A stretch of 64,000 nucleotides of DNA. Source: Thermaerobacter subterraneus DSM 13965 (GTDB lineage Bacteria; Bacillota; Sulfobacillia; Thermaerobacterales; Thermaerobacteraceae). Positions 1 to 8,561 of the stretch are shown piece after piece. The notes beneath the pieces are model-generated. The model did no database searches. It was not told the DNA's origin and was given only the letters and a program-made list of their open reading frames with translations. How positions within the stretch are numbered: the first letter of the stretch is position 1; the number at the start of each line of letters is the position of its first letter. The position numbers were made by a program, and so were the translations under genes. The stretch spans positions 1,737,837 through 1,801,836 of the forward strand of contig NZ_JH976535.1 of the NCBI RefSeq assembly GCF_000183545.2. Reading direction: 5' to 3'.

Positions 1-1534
1 GTGACGGGTCCTGCTGGGCCAGGGCCGCCGCGGTCGACCGGAACACCAGGGGCATCAGGCGCACGAAGTAGGCCAGGGGCAGGATCCAGAAGGTCCCCAC
101 CAGGACCCGGCCCAGGGTGAGGGGCCCCGGCTGGTTGAAGGCCGCGATCAGGTTGATGGCCACCACCGTGCCCGGTAGGGCCCACGGCAGCATGATGGCC
201 GCGTCCAGCAGCCCGCGCCCGCGGATGGGCAGGCGCAGGACCACGTAAGCCGCCGCCACGCTGAACAGGGCCGCCGCCACCGTCGCCAGAAAGCTGGTCT
301 CCAGGCTCGTCCGCACCGGTTCCCAGAAACGCGGGTCGCTGAATATGGCCGCGTAATTCTCCAGCGTGTACTCCGGCGGCAGCACCTGCACCGTCCACCG
401 GGCATTGACCGAAAAGGAGACCAGCACCAGGACGAACACCGGCAACAGCACCAGCACCGTGCCCAGCACCGACAGCACCATGGCCGCCCACCGCAGCAGC
501 GGGCTGCGCACTTCGGCCCGGTGGTAGGCGACCCCCTTGGAGAGGCTCCGGTACACCCGCCGGTCCTGGTACCAGCGCATGAAAAACAGGAAGGCGATGG
601 ACACCATGGACAGCACCGACGAGAAGGCCGACGCCATGGCCAGGTCGCCGTTGGTCCGTGCCACGTAGATCTGCATGGTCAGGGTGCGGTCGACGCCAAA
701 GAGCAGCGGCGCGGTGTACGACGCCATGGACTGCATGAACACCAGCAGCGACCCCGCCACCAGGGCCGGCGTCAGCATGGGCATGGTGACCCGCCGCCAC
801 ACCTGCCAGCCCGTGGCCCCCAGGCTGCGCGCCGCCTCCTCCAGGGACGGGTCCAGCCCCTGCAGCGCCGTGGCGGTGGTCATGTAGAAAAAGGGATACA
901 TCGTAAAGGTGTGCACGGCCAGCACGCCCGCGATCCCCCGCAGGGCGAAGGGCACCTGCTCCAGGCCCAGAAGATGCTGCAGCGCCCGCGGCACGATCCC
1001 GCTTTCGCCGTAGAGGAACATGAAGGAGAGGACGCCCACCAGCGGCGGCAGGGAGATGGGAACCAGCACCAGGGTCTGCAGCAGCCGCCGCCCCGGAAAC
1101 TCAAGGCGGTTGAGCAGGAAAGCCAGGCTGACCCCGACGAACCCGGCCAGCAGCACGCTGAGCAGGGAGATCCCCAGGCTGGTGACCAGGGCCTCCATGG
1201 GTGCCGTGTACTGGCGGTCGAAGAAGGCCCGGTAGTGGTCCAGGCTGAACCGGCCGCCGGCCTGGAGGCTGGTGACGAAGGTCGCCCACAAAGGATAGAT
1301 CACGTAACCGCCCAGGATGAGCGCCAGCGGCAGCACCGCCAGGTACGGCACCAGCCGCCGCAAGCGGCGGTGTGGGACCGCCGCACCGGCCGTGGCCGGC
1401 CCCGGCGATCCTGCCCAGGCCCCTGCGCTCCCTGCACGGTGCCCGCCGCCCGGGGCGGCCTTGGCCTCCTGCCTTGACCTGATAGCCGGCGCTCCATGAG
1501 CGCCCGGCCCCCCGCTGCGCCCTCCGTTGCCCAC
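1..1534 (-). CDS. ABC transporter permease, iron/polyamine type, double-domain (cut by window edge)
   Basis: Integral membrane permease of an ABC importer in the Fe(III)/thiamine/phosphonate/polyamine group. The frame runs off the left edge, so about 511 codons are visible of a family that is usually near 550. It starts at GTG 1534 behind a GGGGGAG ribosome binding site, 27 bp after the ATPase stop. After a hydrophilic N-terminal segment of about 55 residues comes a first set of membrane segments, an EAA loop (EEAARSLGATGWQVW) that contacts the ATPase, then a second permease half with a long hydrophobic stretch (VLSVLGTVLVLLPVFVLVLV). The two halves in one chain are typical of FbpB-like permeases. 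It is third in the operon after the binding protein and ATPase. The substrate cannot be read from sequence. Confidence 0.9.
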   Translation of the reverse strand, partial: MGNGGRSGGPGAHGAPAIRSRQEAKAAPGGGHRAGSAGAWAGSPGPATAGAAVPHRRLRRLVPYLAVLPLALILGGYVIYPLWATFVTSLQAGGRFSLDHYRAFFDRQYTAPMEALVTSLGISLLSVLLAGFVGVSLAFLLNRLEFPGRRLLQTLVLVPISLPPLVGVLSFMFLYGESGIVPRALQHLLGLEQVPFALRGIAGVLAVHTFTMYPFFYMTTATALQGLDPSLEEAARSLGATGWQVWRRVTMPMLTPALVAGSLLVFMQSMASYTAPLLFGVDRTLTMQIYVARTNGDLAMASAFSSVLSMVSIAFLFFMRWYQDRRVYRSLSKGVAYHRAEVRSPLLRWAAMVLSVLGTVLVLLPVFVLVLVSFSVNARWTVQVLPPEYTLENYAAIFSDPRFWEPVRTSLETSFLATVAAALFSVAAAYVVLRLPIRGRGLLDAAIMLPWALPGTVVAINLIAAFNQPGPLTLGRVLVGTFWILPLAYFVRLMPLVFRSTAAALAQQDPS

Positions 1535-1561
1535 CGGTCTCCCCCCTTTCCCCGGGCCTGC

Positions 1562-2671
1562 TCAAGCGGCCGGCGCACCGCCCGCCTGGGCGCCAGCCGC
1601 TTCGACGATGAAAATCTGCGCCGGCGCCACGGCCACCTCCAGTTCCCCGCCCGGCCGCACCGCGGCACCGCTTCCCGCCGGGAGGTCGACCAGCCATTCT
1701 AGACCCCCGGCCTCCAGGCGGTAACGGGTGTGCGACCCTGCATACTCCGCCACCAGGACCCGGCCGCGCAGCACGTTCGCCGCCCCGGCCGCCGCCGGCT
1801 GGAAAGCCTCCGGGCGGATGCAGAGGGTGACGATTCGTCCCTCATCGACGGGCACGCCCGGATTGCTGCGCCCCGCCTCGCACCAGAGCAGCACGTCCCC
1901 GGCTCGCACTTGGACCGCACCGTCCGCCCGCCGCTGCACCACCGTGGCGTCCACCAGGTTGCTCTTGCCGATGAACCCGGCCACAAAGCGGCTGGCCGGG
2001 CGGTGGTAGATGGCTTCCGGCGTGCCCACCTGCAGGACCCGCCCCTGGTTCAACACGGCGATGCGGTCCGACATGGCCATGGCCTCGGCCTGGTCGTGGG
2101 TCACGTAGAGGGTGGTGATCCCCGCCGAGAGCTGCAGCCGCCGGATCTCGGAGCGGGTGTCCTCCCGCAGCTTGGCGTCCAGGTTCGAGAGGGGCTCGTC
2201 CAGCAGGAGAAGGTCGGGCTGGATCACCAGGGCCCGGGCCAGGGCCACCCGCTGCTGCTGGCCGCCCGAGAGCTGGTCGATCCGGCGGCCCTCGTAGCCC
2301 TCCAGCTGGACCTGCGCCAGCGCCCGGCGCACCCGCCGGGCCAGCTCGTCCCGCGGCACCCGCCGCAGCCGCAGACCGAAGGCCACGTTCTCGAACACCG
2401 TCATGTGGGGGAACAGCGCGTAATTCTGGAAGACCATCCCGACCCCGCGCCGGTGGGGCGGGACCGTGGTCAGGTCGCGGTCGCCGAAGAGGATCCGGCC
2501 CCGGGTGGGGTAGTAGAACCCGGCCACCATGCGCAGCAGGGTGGTCTTGCCGCAGCCGGACGGCCCCAGCAGGGTGAAGAGCTCCCCCGGCTCCACCCGC
2601 AGGCTCACGTCCTGGACCACCAAGTTGTCGCCAAAGGCCTTGGACACGCGGTCCAGCGTCAGCGCCTTCAC
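1562..2671 (-). CDS. ABC transporter ATP-binding protein, Fe/polyamine importer type
   Basis: Cytoplasmic ATPase (369 aa) that powers the importer formed with the neighbouring permease and binding protein. Walker A is GPSGCGKTT, the Q-loop lies in VFQNYALFPHMTV, the signature is LSGGQQQR, Walker B is LLLDEPLSNLD and the H-loop is YVTHDQ. A C-terminal extension of about 110 residues fits the TOBE-type regulatory domain of PotA/FbpC-like proteins. I chose GTG 2671 (protein begins MKALTLDRVSKAFGD) because GGGGAGGGGAAC lies just upstream and family homology begins there; the frame stays open for 31 more codons to 2764. The gene sits between the binding protein and the permease on the same strand. 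Confidence 0.93.
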   Translation of the reverse strand: MKALTLDRVSKAFGDNLVVQDVSLRVEPGELFTLLGPSGCGKTTLLRMVAGFYYPTRGRILFGDRDLTTVPPHRRGVGMVFQNYALFPHMTVFENVAFGLRLRRVPRDELARRVRRALAQVQLEGYEGRRIDQLSGGQQQRVALARALVIQPDLLLLDEPLSNLDAKLREDTRSEIRRLQLSAGITTLYVTHDQAEAMAMSDRIAVLNQGRVLQVGTPEAIYHRPASRFVAGFIGKSNLVDATVVQRRADGAVQVRAGDVLLWCEAGRSNPGVPVDEGRIVTLCIRPEAFQPAAAGAANVLRGRVLVAEYAGSHTRYRLEAGGLEWLVDLPAGSGAAVRPGGELEVAVAPAQIFIVEAAGAQAGGAPAA

Positions 2672-2779
2672 CGTTCCCCTCCCCCCGGCGGGGTGGGGGC
2701 GCCGGGCGGGCGGTCCCGCACCCGGCGCCCCGGCCCTCACACCACCGGCCGGCCCGCTCGTCACCGGCCGGTCTTCACG

Positions 2780-3874
2780 TCACTGGCCGCCCTTGCCCTT
2801 GATGTTCTGATCCCAGTACTGGATCCACTCCTGCTCCTTCTCGGCCAGCATGGCCCAGTCCAGATCCATGGGCTTGAGCTCCAGGCCGGCCAGCCACTCC
2901 GGCATCTGGGCGGGATCCAGGTCCTCCAGGGTCGGGATCTGGAACAGGTTGGACGCCAGCTCCAGGCGCAGGCTCTCGTCGAAGAGGAACTCCATGAACT
3001 TGCGCGCCGCCTCGGGGTGCCGGGCGCCCTTGACGATGGCCACACCGTCCACCAGGATGGGGGCGCCGCTCTTTGGCATGACGTAGCCGAAGGGCATGTC
3101 CTTGGTCTCGGCCTGGATCAGGATGTCCTGCAGGTTCCAGAGGCTGACCAGGCCTTCCTGGCGGGCCAGCTTCAGGTACAGGGTGGTCGGGTCGGCGGCG
3201 TACTCCTTGGTATTGGCATCCAGCTGCCGCAGCCAGTCGTAGCCGGCTTCGACCGACCCCGTCTCCTTGTACTGGCGGTAGATCATGGCCGAGTAGATGG
3301 TCCGCATGGTCCCCGACGCCGGCACCGCGCGGATGATGATCTTGTCCTTCCACTCGGGCTTCAGCAGGTCGTCCCAGTCCTGGGGCGCCTGATCCGGCGA
3401 GAGGGCGTCGGTGTTGTACATGATCACCTCGGGCAGCAGGATCTCGCCGACCCACAGACCCTCGGGGTGCCGGTACTGGGCGGGCACCTTGGCCGTCACC
3501 GACTCGGGCGCCGGAGCCAGCAGACCCTCCTGGGCCGCCAGGTCCAGGGCCTGCTGGGTGCCGCCCCACCAGAAGTCGGCCTGCGGGTTGCTCTTCTCCG
3601 CCCGCACCCGCTCCAGGATCTCCTGGGCGCCCATGTTGACGACCTGCACGTTGCCCTTGTACTCGGGGTACTTCTCTTCGAACTTGGGAATCACGTACTC
3701 GAAGACCGCCTTGTCGCGGGCGGTGTAGATCACCAGCTTGTTCTCCTCGCCGCCGCCGCTGCCGGCGCCGCCCTGCTCCCCAGCCGGCGCCGGGCCGCCG
3801 CCACCGCAGGCGGTCAAGGCCAGGGTCCCGGCCACGACCAGCGCGGCCGCGGCCTTCTTGCCCCAAAGACGCAT
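2780..3874 (-). CDS. ABC transporter substrate-binding lipoprotein, family 1/8 type
   Basis: Extracytoplasmic solute-binding lipoprotein of 364 aa. The N-terminus carries a lipoprotein signal: KK charges, a hydrophobic core (AAAALVVAGTLAL) and the lipobox LTAC, followed by a Gly/Glu linker. The mature part begins with LVIYTARDKAVFEYVIPKFE, as in Fe(III)-, 2-aminoethylphosphonate- and polyamine-type binding proteins, and contains DFWWGG. Start ATG 3874 follows AGGAGGG with 7-nt spacing. Its first base is also the last base of the upstream ROK stop codon (TGATG), so the two are probably translationally coupled. It is the first transporter gene of the cassette. The ligand is unknown; iron is plausible, but a ROK partner would also fit a carbon source. 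Confidence 0.92.
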   Translation of the reverse strand: MRLWGKKAAAALVVAGTLALTACGGGGPAPAGEQGGAGSGGGEENKLVIYTARDKAVFEYVIPKFEEKYPEYKGNVQVVNMGAQEILERVRAEKSNPQADFWWGGTQQALDLAAQEGLLAPAPESVTAKVPAQYRHPEGLWVGEILLPEVIMYNTDALSPDQAPQDWDDLLKPEWKDKIIIRAVPASGTMRTIYSAMIYRQYKETGSVEAGYDWLRQLDANTKEYAADPTTLYLKLARQEGLVSLWNLQDILIQAETKDMPFGYVMPKSGAPILVDGVAIVKGARHPEAARKFMEFLFDESLRLELASNLFQIPTLEDLDPAQMPEWLAGLELKPMDLDWAMLAEKEQEWIQYWDQNIKGKGGQ

Positions 3875-5235
3875 CACGGCGTCCCTCCTGTTCCCGTACT
3901 GGCAGCTCCCGTACTGGTAGGGCGGGCCCCATGCCCCATCCCGGGGCCCGCGCTGTTCAACACCTGGTACACCGCGCCCTCGAGGCCTGCCCGGGCCCCC
4001 AGGGCCGCAAAGGCGATGGGCGGGAGGTCCGGCACGTACCGGGCCGCCACGCGGCGCAGCTCGGCCAGCCCTTCCGGGCCGATGGCCTGGGCCTCTCCGC
4101 CCAGAAGCACCCGGTCGGGGTCGATCACAGCCACCAGGCTCGCCACCGCCAGCCCCCAGTGGGCGATGAGCCGGCGGAAGAACCGGCGCGCTTCCGCGTC
4201 CCGCTGCGCCAGCTCGGCCAGGACCGCCACCGGCCTGCCATCCGGGGCGATCCCCCGGCCTTCCAGGAACCGGGCGACCGCCCGGGCCGAGTAGCGCGCT
4301 TCGAAGCAACCGAAGCCAGGCTGGACCGAACCTTCCCCGGCATCCCCGGCATCCCGGGCGTCCCCGGCGTCCCCGGCGCCAACGGCCCTCTCGGCGTCAA
4401 CGGCCTCCTTGGCGTCAACGGCCTCCCCGGCCTCCACGGCATCGGGCACAAGGCCCACCGGGAGATAGCCGATCTCGCCCGCCGCGCTGGTGGCGCCGCG
4501 GAACAGGCGCCCGCCAGCCACCACCGCGGCGCCGATGCCCGTGCCCACGTACATCAGCACCAGGCACCGGGCGCCCTGCCCCGCGCCGCGGGCATACTCG
4601 CCCAAGGCCATCAAGTTCACGTCGTTCTCCACCAGCACCGGCCCGGGCAGCCGGCTCTCCAGTCCTTCCCGGACGGCGGCATCCTGCCACCATCCAACCC
4701 CCGGCGCCCGGCGCACCCTGCCCGTGTCCGGGTCCACGATGCCCGGCACCCCGACGGCGGTTCCCAGCCAGCGGTCGGGGGGCAGGCCGGCGCGCTTGAC
4801 CACCCCCTTCAGCGCTTCAGCCAGCCGGTCGAGGGCCTCCTGGCCGTTGCCGGGCCGCCCGGCCGCCAGCTGCAGGTCCACCGTCTCGACCCGCACCAGG
4901 CGGCCGCTGAGGTCGGCCATGGCCACGTCGCAGCGATCCGCCTCCACCATGGCCGCCAGCACCCAGTAGGCCGCCGGGTTGAGGTCCAGCAGGACGGGAC
5001 GCCGCCCGCCCGACGACCGGCCCGTCCCCACCTCCTGGACCAGATGCTCGTCCAGCAATTCCCGGACCAGGGCCGACACCCGGGGCTGGCTTAGCCCCGT
5101 GCGGCGGGCCAGATCCTTGCGGGACAGGGGTCCATGCTGGCGCAGCAGGTGAAGGATGGCCCAGCGATGCCCGGAAGGAGACGATGGGAACCGTTGGGCG
5201 GGAAACCGCCCGGCCGCACCTGCCACCCGACGCAC
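3874..5235 (-). CDS. ROK-family transcriptional regulator with winged HTH
   Basis: DNA-binding repressor of the NagC/XylR (ROK) type, about 453 aa. Residues 25-75 form a winged helix-turn-helix (RKDLARRTGLSQPRVSALV). The rest is a ROK sugar-kinase-like fold with GVPGIVDPDTG and the glycine-rich GTGIGAAVVAGG motif. A low-complexity insertion of about 40 residues made of A, G, D, V and E repeats (DAGDARDAGDAGE and similar) interrupts the ROK domain at plus-strand 4335-4445. It lies exactly where a CxCGxxGC zinc motif would be expected; only GFGCFEARYS remains. The start is uncertain: GTG 5235 or GTG 5226, the latter better spaced from GGAAGAGG. The stop overlaps the binding-protein ATG by one base. 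A TAAC-TTTT-GTTA palindrome upstream may be its operator. Confidence 0.88.
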   Translation of the reverse strand: MRRVAGAAGRFPAQRFPSSPSGHRWAILHLLRQHGPLSRKDLARRTGLSQPRVSALVRELLDEHLVQEVGTGRSSGGRRPVLLDLNPAAYWVLAAMVEADRCDVAMADLSGRLVRVETVDLQLAAGRPGNGQEALDRLAEALKGVVKRAGLPPDRWLGTAVGVPGIVDPDTGRVRRAPGVGWWQDAAVREGLESRLPGPVLVENDVNLMALGEYARGAGQGARCLVLMYVGTGIGAAVVAGGRLFRGATSAAGEIGYLPVGLVPDAVEAGEAVDAKEAVDAERAVGAGDAGDARDAGDAGEGSVQPGFGCFEARYSARAVARFLEGRGIAPDGRPVAVLAELAQRDAEARRFFRRLIAHWGLAVASLVAVIDPDRVLLGGEAQAIGPEGLAELRRVAARYVPDLPPIAFAALGARAGLEGAVYQVLNSAGPGMGHGARPTSTGAASTGTGGTP

Positions 5236-5265
5236 CCTCTTCCAGCCAGCGAACCAACCGGCGAG

Positions 5266-5283
5266 AACTAACTTTTGTTAATG
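5266..5283. promoter_or_regulatory. Putative ROK operator palindrome
   Basis: AACTAACTTTTGTTAATG contains TAAC (5269-5272), a TTTT spacer and GTTA (5277-5280). It lies about 35 bp upstream of the ROK start and is AT-rich in an otherwise GC-rich region. XylR/NagC-type ROK operators are AT-rich palindromes of similar flavour. Assignment is by position and symmetry only. Confidence 0.35.
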
Positions 5284-5475
5284 ACGAAACGAACTTCGCC
5301 AGGGCGTGGTTTCGTCCTCGGGCGGGCGAATCCTTCCGGAACGAAAATCCAACGGTCCAGGGGGCAGCCCGGACCCCGGCCCCCGGACCGAAACGGCGGC
5401 GCCCCGCGGTTCCAACCCCCGGGAAGCGCCGCCTGAACCACGCGTTTCAACCCCTGCTCCGGTCCCCTACGCCGC

Positions 5476-7182
5476 CTACTCCGGGATCACCGGCAGGATC
5501 AGGTGCGACGGCCACGCCGGCGTGTGCCAGACCCGGTTCTCCGCCACCACCATGCGCGTCGAGGTGGCCAGGGGCTCGCCGGTGTTCAGGTTGCGGTCGT
5601 ACTTGGGGAAGGCACTGGAGGCGATCTCCAGGCGGATCCGGTGCCCGCGCTTGAACACCTGGGCCGTGTTCCAGAGGTCGATCTCGAAGCGATACACCTT
5701 GCCCGGCTCCATCAGGACCTCCTTGTGCATGCCCTCCCGGAAGCGGGCCCGGACCATGCCGTCGCAGAGCCGCTGGCAGAAGCCGTTGGGGTGCACGTCC
5801 ACCAGCTTGGCCATGAAGTCGGTGTCCACCGCCGATGACGAGGCGTACAGCACCAGCTTCACCGGCCCCGTGACCTCCACGTCCCGCTCCAGGGGCGGCG
5901 TCGAGTAGACCAGCACGTCGCCGCGGGTCTCGATGGCGGAGTAGTCGTCGGGACCGCCGATCTGGCTGGAGAGCGGGTCGGTGATGAAGGGTACCGGCCG
6001 CGCCGGATCATAGCGGTAGACGTCCGGCGGCTCGTCCGTCGCCGGCGGTTCGGTGGAGAGCACGCCGTCGCCGAAGCGGCTGTTGGCGCGGCCGCCGCTG
6101 TGAAGGTAGAACTTGGTCCACTGGGTGCGGGCCAGGGGCCACTCGTGCTCGTCCCGCCAGTAGTTGGCGCCCATGATGAACAGGCTCACCGGCGGCTCGT
6201 CGCCGATGCCGTTGTCGATGCCCTTGAGCCAGTAGTCCAGCCAGCGCACCTCGTAACCGTCCAGGTCGATGACGGCCTCGGGGCCGAAGTCCACCTCCCC
6301 CAGCTTGCGACTCTCGTTGACCCGGTGCCCCCACGGCCCCATGATCAGCTTCTGTCCGCGCCGGGCCCGCTCGCTGGGCGCGTGGCGCACCATGCCGGCG
6401 AAGTTCAGGGGCGTGCCGATCTGTTTGTCGTCGTACCATCCCGAGACGTGCAACACCGGCAGGTCGATCTCGTGGAAGCGGTGCTGGTAGCGCAGGGGCT
6501 CCCACCAGTCGTCCAGCGTGGGATGGGCGCAGTCTTCCCGCCAGTGCCGGCTGACGAACCCCGCCGCCTCGTCCATGGTAAGAAGCGGCAGGTGCTCGTA
6601 GACCTTCATCCAGTCGATCTTGTCCACGTACTGAAGAACCCGGCCGTCGGTCATGCGGTTCCAGCACACGTGCATGGGCCCGGGCGTGCCTGTGGGCCAC
6701 TCCACGTAGGGGTCGGACGGCGTGACATGGACGATCATCGCCTTGAGGTGCGGCGGCTTCTCCAGGGCGGTGAGCCACTGGATGCGGCCAAGGTAGGAGC
6801 CACCCCATGTGGCCACGTCGCCGCTGGACCAGGGCTGGCGGGCCAGCCACTCGATGGCGTCGTAGCCGTCCCGGGCGTCGTTTCGGTAGGGGACGAACTC
6901 CCCTTCCGAGTCCCCCCGCCCCCGCACGTCCATCCAGACGAAGACGTAGCCGTGCCGGGCGAAGAAGTGGCCGTACCGCCACGCCCGCTCGGTGTTCTTG
7001 TTGTAGGGCGTCCGGGCCAGCACCACGGGGAAGCGACCCGGGGCATCGGGACGGTAGATGTCCGCCGAGAGCGTGATCCCGTCCCGCATGGGCACCCGCA
7101 CGTTGAACTCGCAGCGGACGGTGTAAACCCCGCCCGCCGCCGCCCGATCACTGGGTCTGGGCATGTCGCCAAGCCGGGCCAA
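5476..7182 (-). CDS. CocE/NonD-family serine hydrolase (X-Pro dipeptidyl-peptidase-like)
   Basis: Full-length 568-aa alpha/beta hydrolase of the CocE/NonD (S15-like) group, which cleaves acyl esters or X-Pro peptides. The Ser nucleophile is in WGGSYLG, the Asp in SGWYDD and the His in MGPWGH. The N-terminal strand RVPMRDGITLSADIYRP and oxyanion-side motif MDVRGRGDSEG are typical. The C-terminal jelly-roll domain covers about residues 370-568. The start is TTG 7182, supported by AAGGAGG seven bases upstream. No signal peptide is seen. It is divergent from a 63-residue membrane protein gene and is the complete copy of a tandem duplication; the second copy at 8562-9899 is truncated. Natural substrate unknown. 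Confidence 0.93.
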   Translation of the reverse strand: MARLGDMPRPSDRAAAGGVYTVRCEFNVRVPMRDGITLSADIYRPDAPGRFPVVLARTPYNKNTERAWRYGHFFARHGYVFVWMDVRGRGDSEGEFVPYRNDARDGYDAIEWLARQPWSSGDVATWGGSYLGRIQWLTALEKPPHLKAMIVHVTPSDPYVEWPTGTPGPMHVCWNRMTDGRVLQYVDKIDWMKVYEHLPLLTMDEAAGFVSRHWREDCAHPTLDDWWEPLRYQHRFHEIDLPVLHVSGWYDDKQIGTPLNFAGMVRHAPSERARRGQKLIMGPWGHRVNESRKLGEVDFGPEAVIDLDGYEVRWLDYWLKGIDNGIGDEPPVSLFIMGANYWRDEHEWPLARTQWTKFYLHSGGRANSRFGDGVLSTEPPATDEPPDVYRYDPARPVPFITDPLSSQIGGPDDYSAIETRGDVLVYSTPPLERDVEVTGPVKLVLYASSSAVDTDFMAKLVDVHPNGFCQRLCDGMVRARFREGMHKEVLMEPGKVYRFEIDLWNTAQVFKRGHRIRLEIASSAFPKYDRNLNTGEPLATSTRMVVAENRVWHTPAWPSHLILPVIPE

Positions 7183-7204
7183 AGGGGAACCTCCTTCTGG
7201 CTAC

Positions 7205-7272
7205 AGGAACCGGGCCTGCCAGCGCGAACAGACCTTTGCGTGGAGCGACGCGGTTCGACAGGCCGGGTTCCT
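7205..7272. promoter_or_regulatory. 14-bp inverted repeat in divergent intergenic region
   Basis: Arm AGGAACCGGGCCTG (7205-7218) pairs with CAGGCCGGGTTCCT (7259-7272) with one mismatch across a 40-nt spacer. It fills the 121-bp gap between the divergent CocE hydrolase and the 63-aa membrane protein. It could be a shared operator or an mRNA stem-loop. No matching repeat was seen in the paralogous gap at 9900-10096. Confidence 0.3.
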
Positions 7273-7303
7273 TCCACAATCCGGATGGCAGGAGGAAGGC
7301 AAG

Positions 7304-7495
7304 TTGATCCGATTCTGCCGTGTCCTTATCAAGGCTTTGCGACAGTACCGGATCAACCGTCCCACGCCGGAAGACGTTCTCTCCAACGCGGAGAAAGCCC
7401 TGCTGCGGGAGACGCTGCTGGTGGCCGCAGGGATCCTGATGGTGGGTCTGGTGCTCGGCCTGTGGTGGCTCATCGACGGGAGCGTCCGGCCGTAG
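7304..7495 (+). CDS. Small single-pass membrane protein, copy 1 (63 aa)
   Basis: Unrecognised small protein. TTG 7304 follows AGGAGG (7290-7295) with good spacing and gives exactly 63 residues, the same length as its paralogue at 10097-10288. A cytoplasmic-looking basic N-terminus (RFCRVLIKALRQYRINR) leads into the shared motif RPTPEDVLS.AEKALL, then one membrane segment (LVAAGILMVGLVLGLWWLI) and a short tail. Conserved between the copies are the KALR box, NRPTPE/DRPTPE, VLS, ALL and the WW pair in the membrane segment. It lies between the divergent CocE gene and the convergent BY-kinase gene in both repeats, so a role as a membrane partner of one of them is possible but unproven. Confidence 0.75.
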   Translation: MIRFCRVLIKALRQYRINRPTPEDVLSNAEKALLRETLLVAAGILMVGLVLGLWWLIDGSVRP

Positions 7496-7501
7496 TTGCG
7501 G

Positions 7502-7545
7502 TTATGCACACTTGTGATGCACACCTGTCATGTGATGCACACCTG
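7502..7545 (+). repeat. Three short direct repeats (TGATGCACACCTG)
   Basis: GTGATGCACACCTG occurs at 7514-7527 and 7532-7545, with a degenerate copy TTATGCACACTTG at 7502-7514. They begin 7 bp after the stop of the 63-aa membrane protein gene. They are not seen after the paralogous gene, which has a normal terminator instead. Function unknown. Confidence 0.6.
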
Positions 7546-7686
7546 CCAGGACCATTAAGCGTCATTATTTATCCCCGATCCCAATTATGACCAGGCCTCT
7601 TATCTACCACCATCCATTACCCCGTATCGGCGATTGGCCACCTGTCGCCCATCGCCCACTGGTTCTCGGCCTGGCGGCGGGGTATC

Positions 7687-8460
7687 TCATCGCCGGCGGT
7701 AGTAGCGGGCGTAATAACCCAGCTGCTTGAGCGGTACATCATTGAGCACGACGCCTAGAATCCATGCCCCCACCCTCTCAAGAGCTTCCTTCGCCTTCTG
7801 CGACTGCACGTAATCGGAGTTCTGGGCGCTGACCACCAGGATCACCCCGTCCACGTGGGGCGCCAGCACCAGAGGATCGGCCACCATCACCGGGGGCGGG
7901 GTGTCGTAGATCACGATGTCATAGTCCCCCGCCAGGGAGGCAAAGAGCTCCTGGGCCCGCCGCGACCCCAAAAGTTCCGCCGGGTTGGGGGGCGTGGGCC
8001 CGGCGGGAAGAACCCAGAGGTTCCGGGCGCGGGGAACCGATTGCAGCGCCTCATCCAGCGTGCACGAGCCCGCCAGTACGGCCGACAGCCCATAGACATT
8101 GGGAAGCCCGAACATCGCCGCCTGCACCGGCCGGCGCAGGTCGGCATCGACCAGTACGGTCGCTTTGCCGGCGTTGGCGAAACTCAAGGCCAGGTTGGCT
8201 GAGGTCAACGACTTCCCCTCGCTCGGCAGGCCACTCGTGACCAGGATGCTCCGCAACGGCTTGTCCACGGCCAAGTACTGGAGGTTGGTGCGAATCATCC
8301 GGTACGCCTCGATGGCAGGGGAATGAGCCTGAATCCCTCCGATCATCCCCGCCTCTGCGCCTGCCGCCGGCTCCCCCCTTCGCTGGCGCCGGAACCCCTC
8401 CAGCCTTCCCCGCCGTGGCCCGCCGGATTCGCGTGCCGGTACAGCATGCCCTTCAGCCAA
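7687..8460 (-). CDS. BY-type tyrosine kinase (CpsD/CapB-like), copy 1
   Basis: Cytoplasmic autophosphorylating tyrosine kinase (257 aa) of the Wzc/CpsD kind, which controls exopolysaccharide polymerisation and export. Walker A is SGLPSEGKS, Walker A' is VLVDADLRRP, Walker B is IVIYDTPPP, and the C-terminal tyrosine cluster is YYARYYRRR. The first about 40 residues are Arg/Gly/Glu-rich and poorly conserved. TTG 8460 is preceded by GGGGAGG with an 8-nt gap. Unlike copy 2 it has no Wzz-like gene directly upstream, so it may borrow the activator at 11186-11863 or another membrane partner. About 85 percent of residues match copy 2 by eye from residue 40 on. Confidence 0.92.
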   Translation of the reverse strand: MAEGHAVPARESGGPRRGRLEGFRRQRRGEPAAGAEAGMIGGIQAHSPAIEAYRMIRTNLQYLAVDKPLRSILVTSGLPSEGKSLTSANLALSFANAGKATVLVDADLRRPVQAAMFGLPNVYGLSAVLAGSCTLDEALQSVPRARNLWVLPAGPTPPNPAELLGSRRAQELFASLAGDYDIVIYDTPPPVMVADPLVLAPHVDGVILVVSAQNSDYVQSQKAKEALERVGAWILGVVLNDVPLKQLGYYARYYRRR

Positions 8461-8561
8461 AAGCTTTGCCTCCCCTCGATCGTCTACAAGGTCAATATGT
8501 CGAATCCCGCCAAGACAGGCAAGTCTAGGCGGAGCCTACGGCAGCCTTATCCCAAAAAGAT

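Noticed and set aside
1730-4294. Very long plus-strand open frame (854 codons) opposite the ABC operon
   Set aside because: It is antisense to clear ATPase, binding protein and ROK genes, has no family motifs and reads as Pro/His/Gln-rich shadow text common at high GC.
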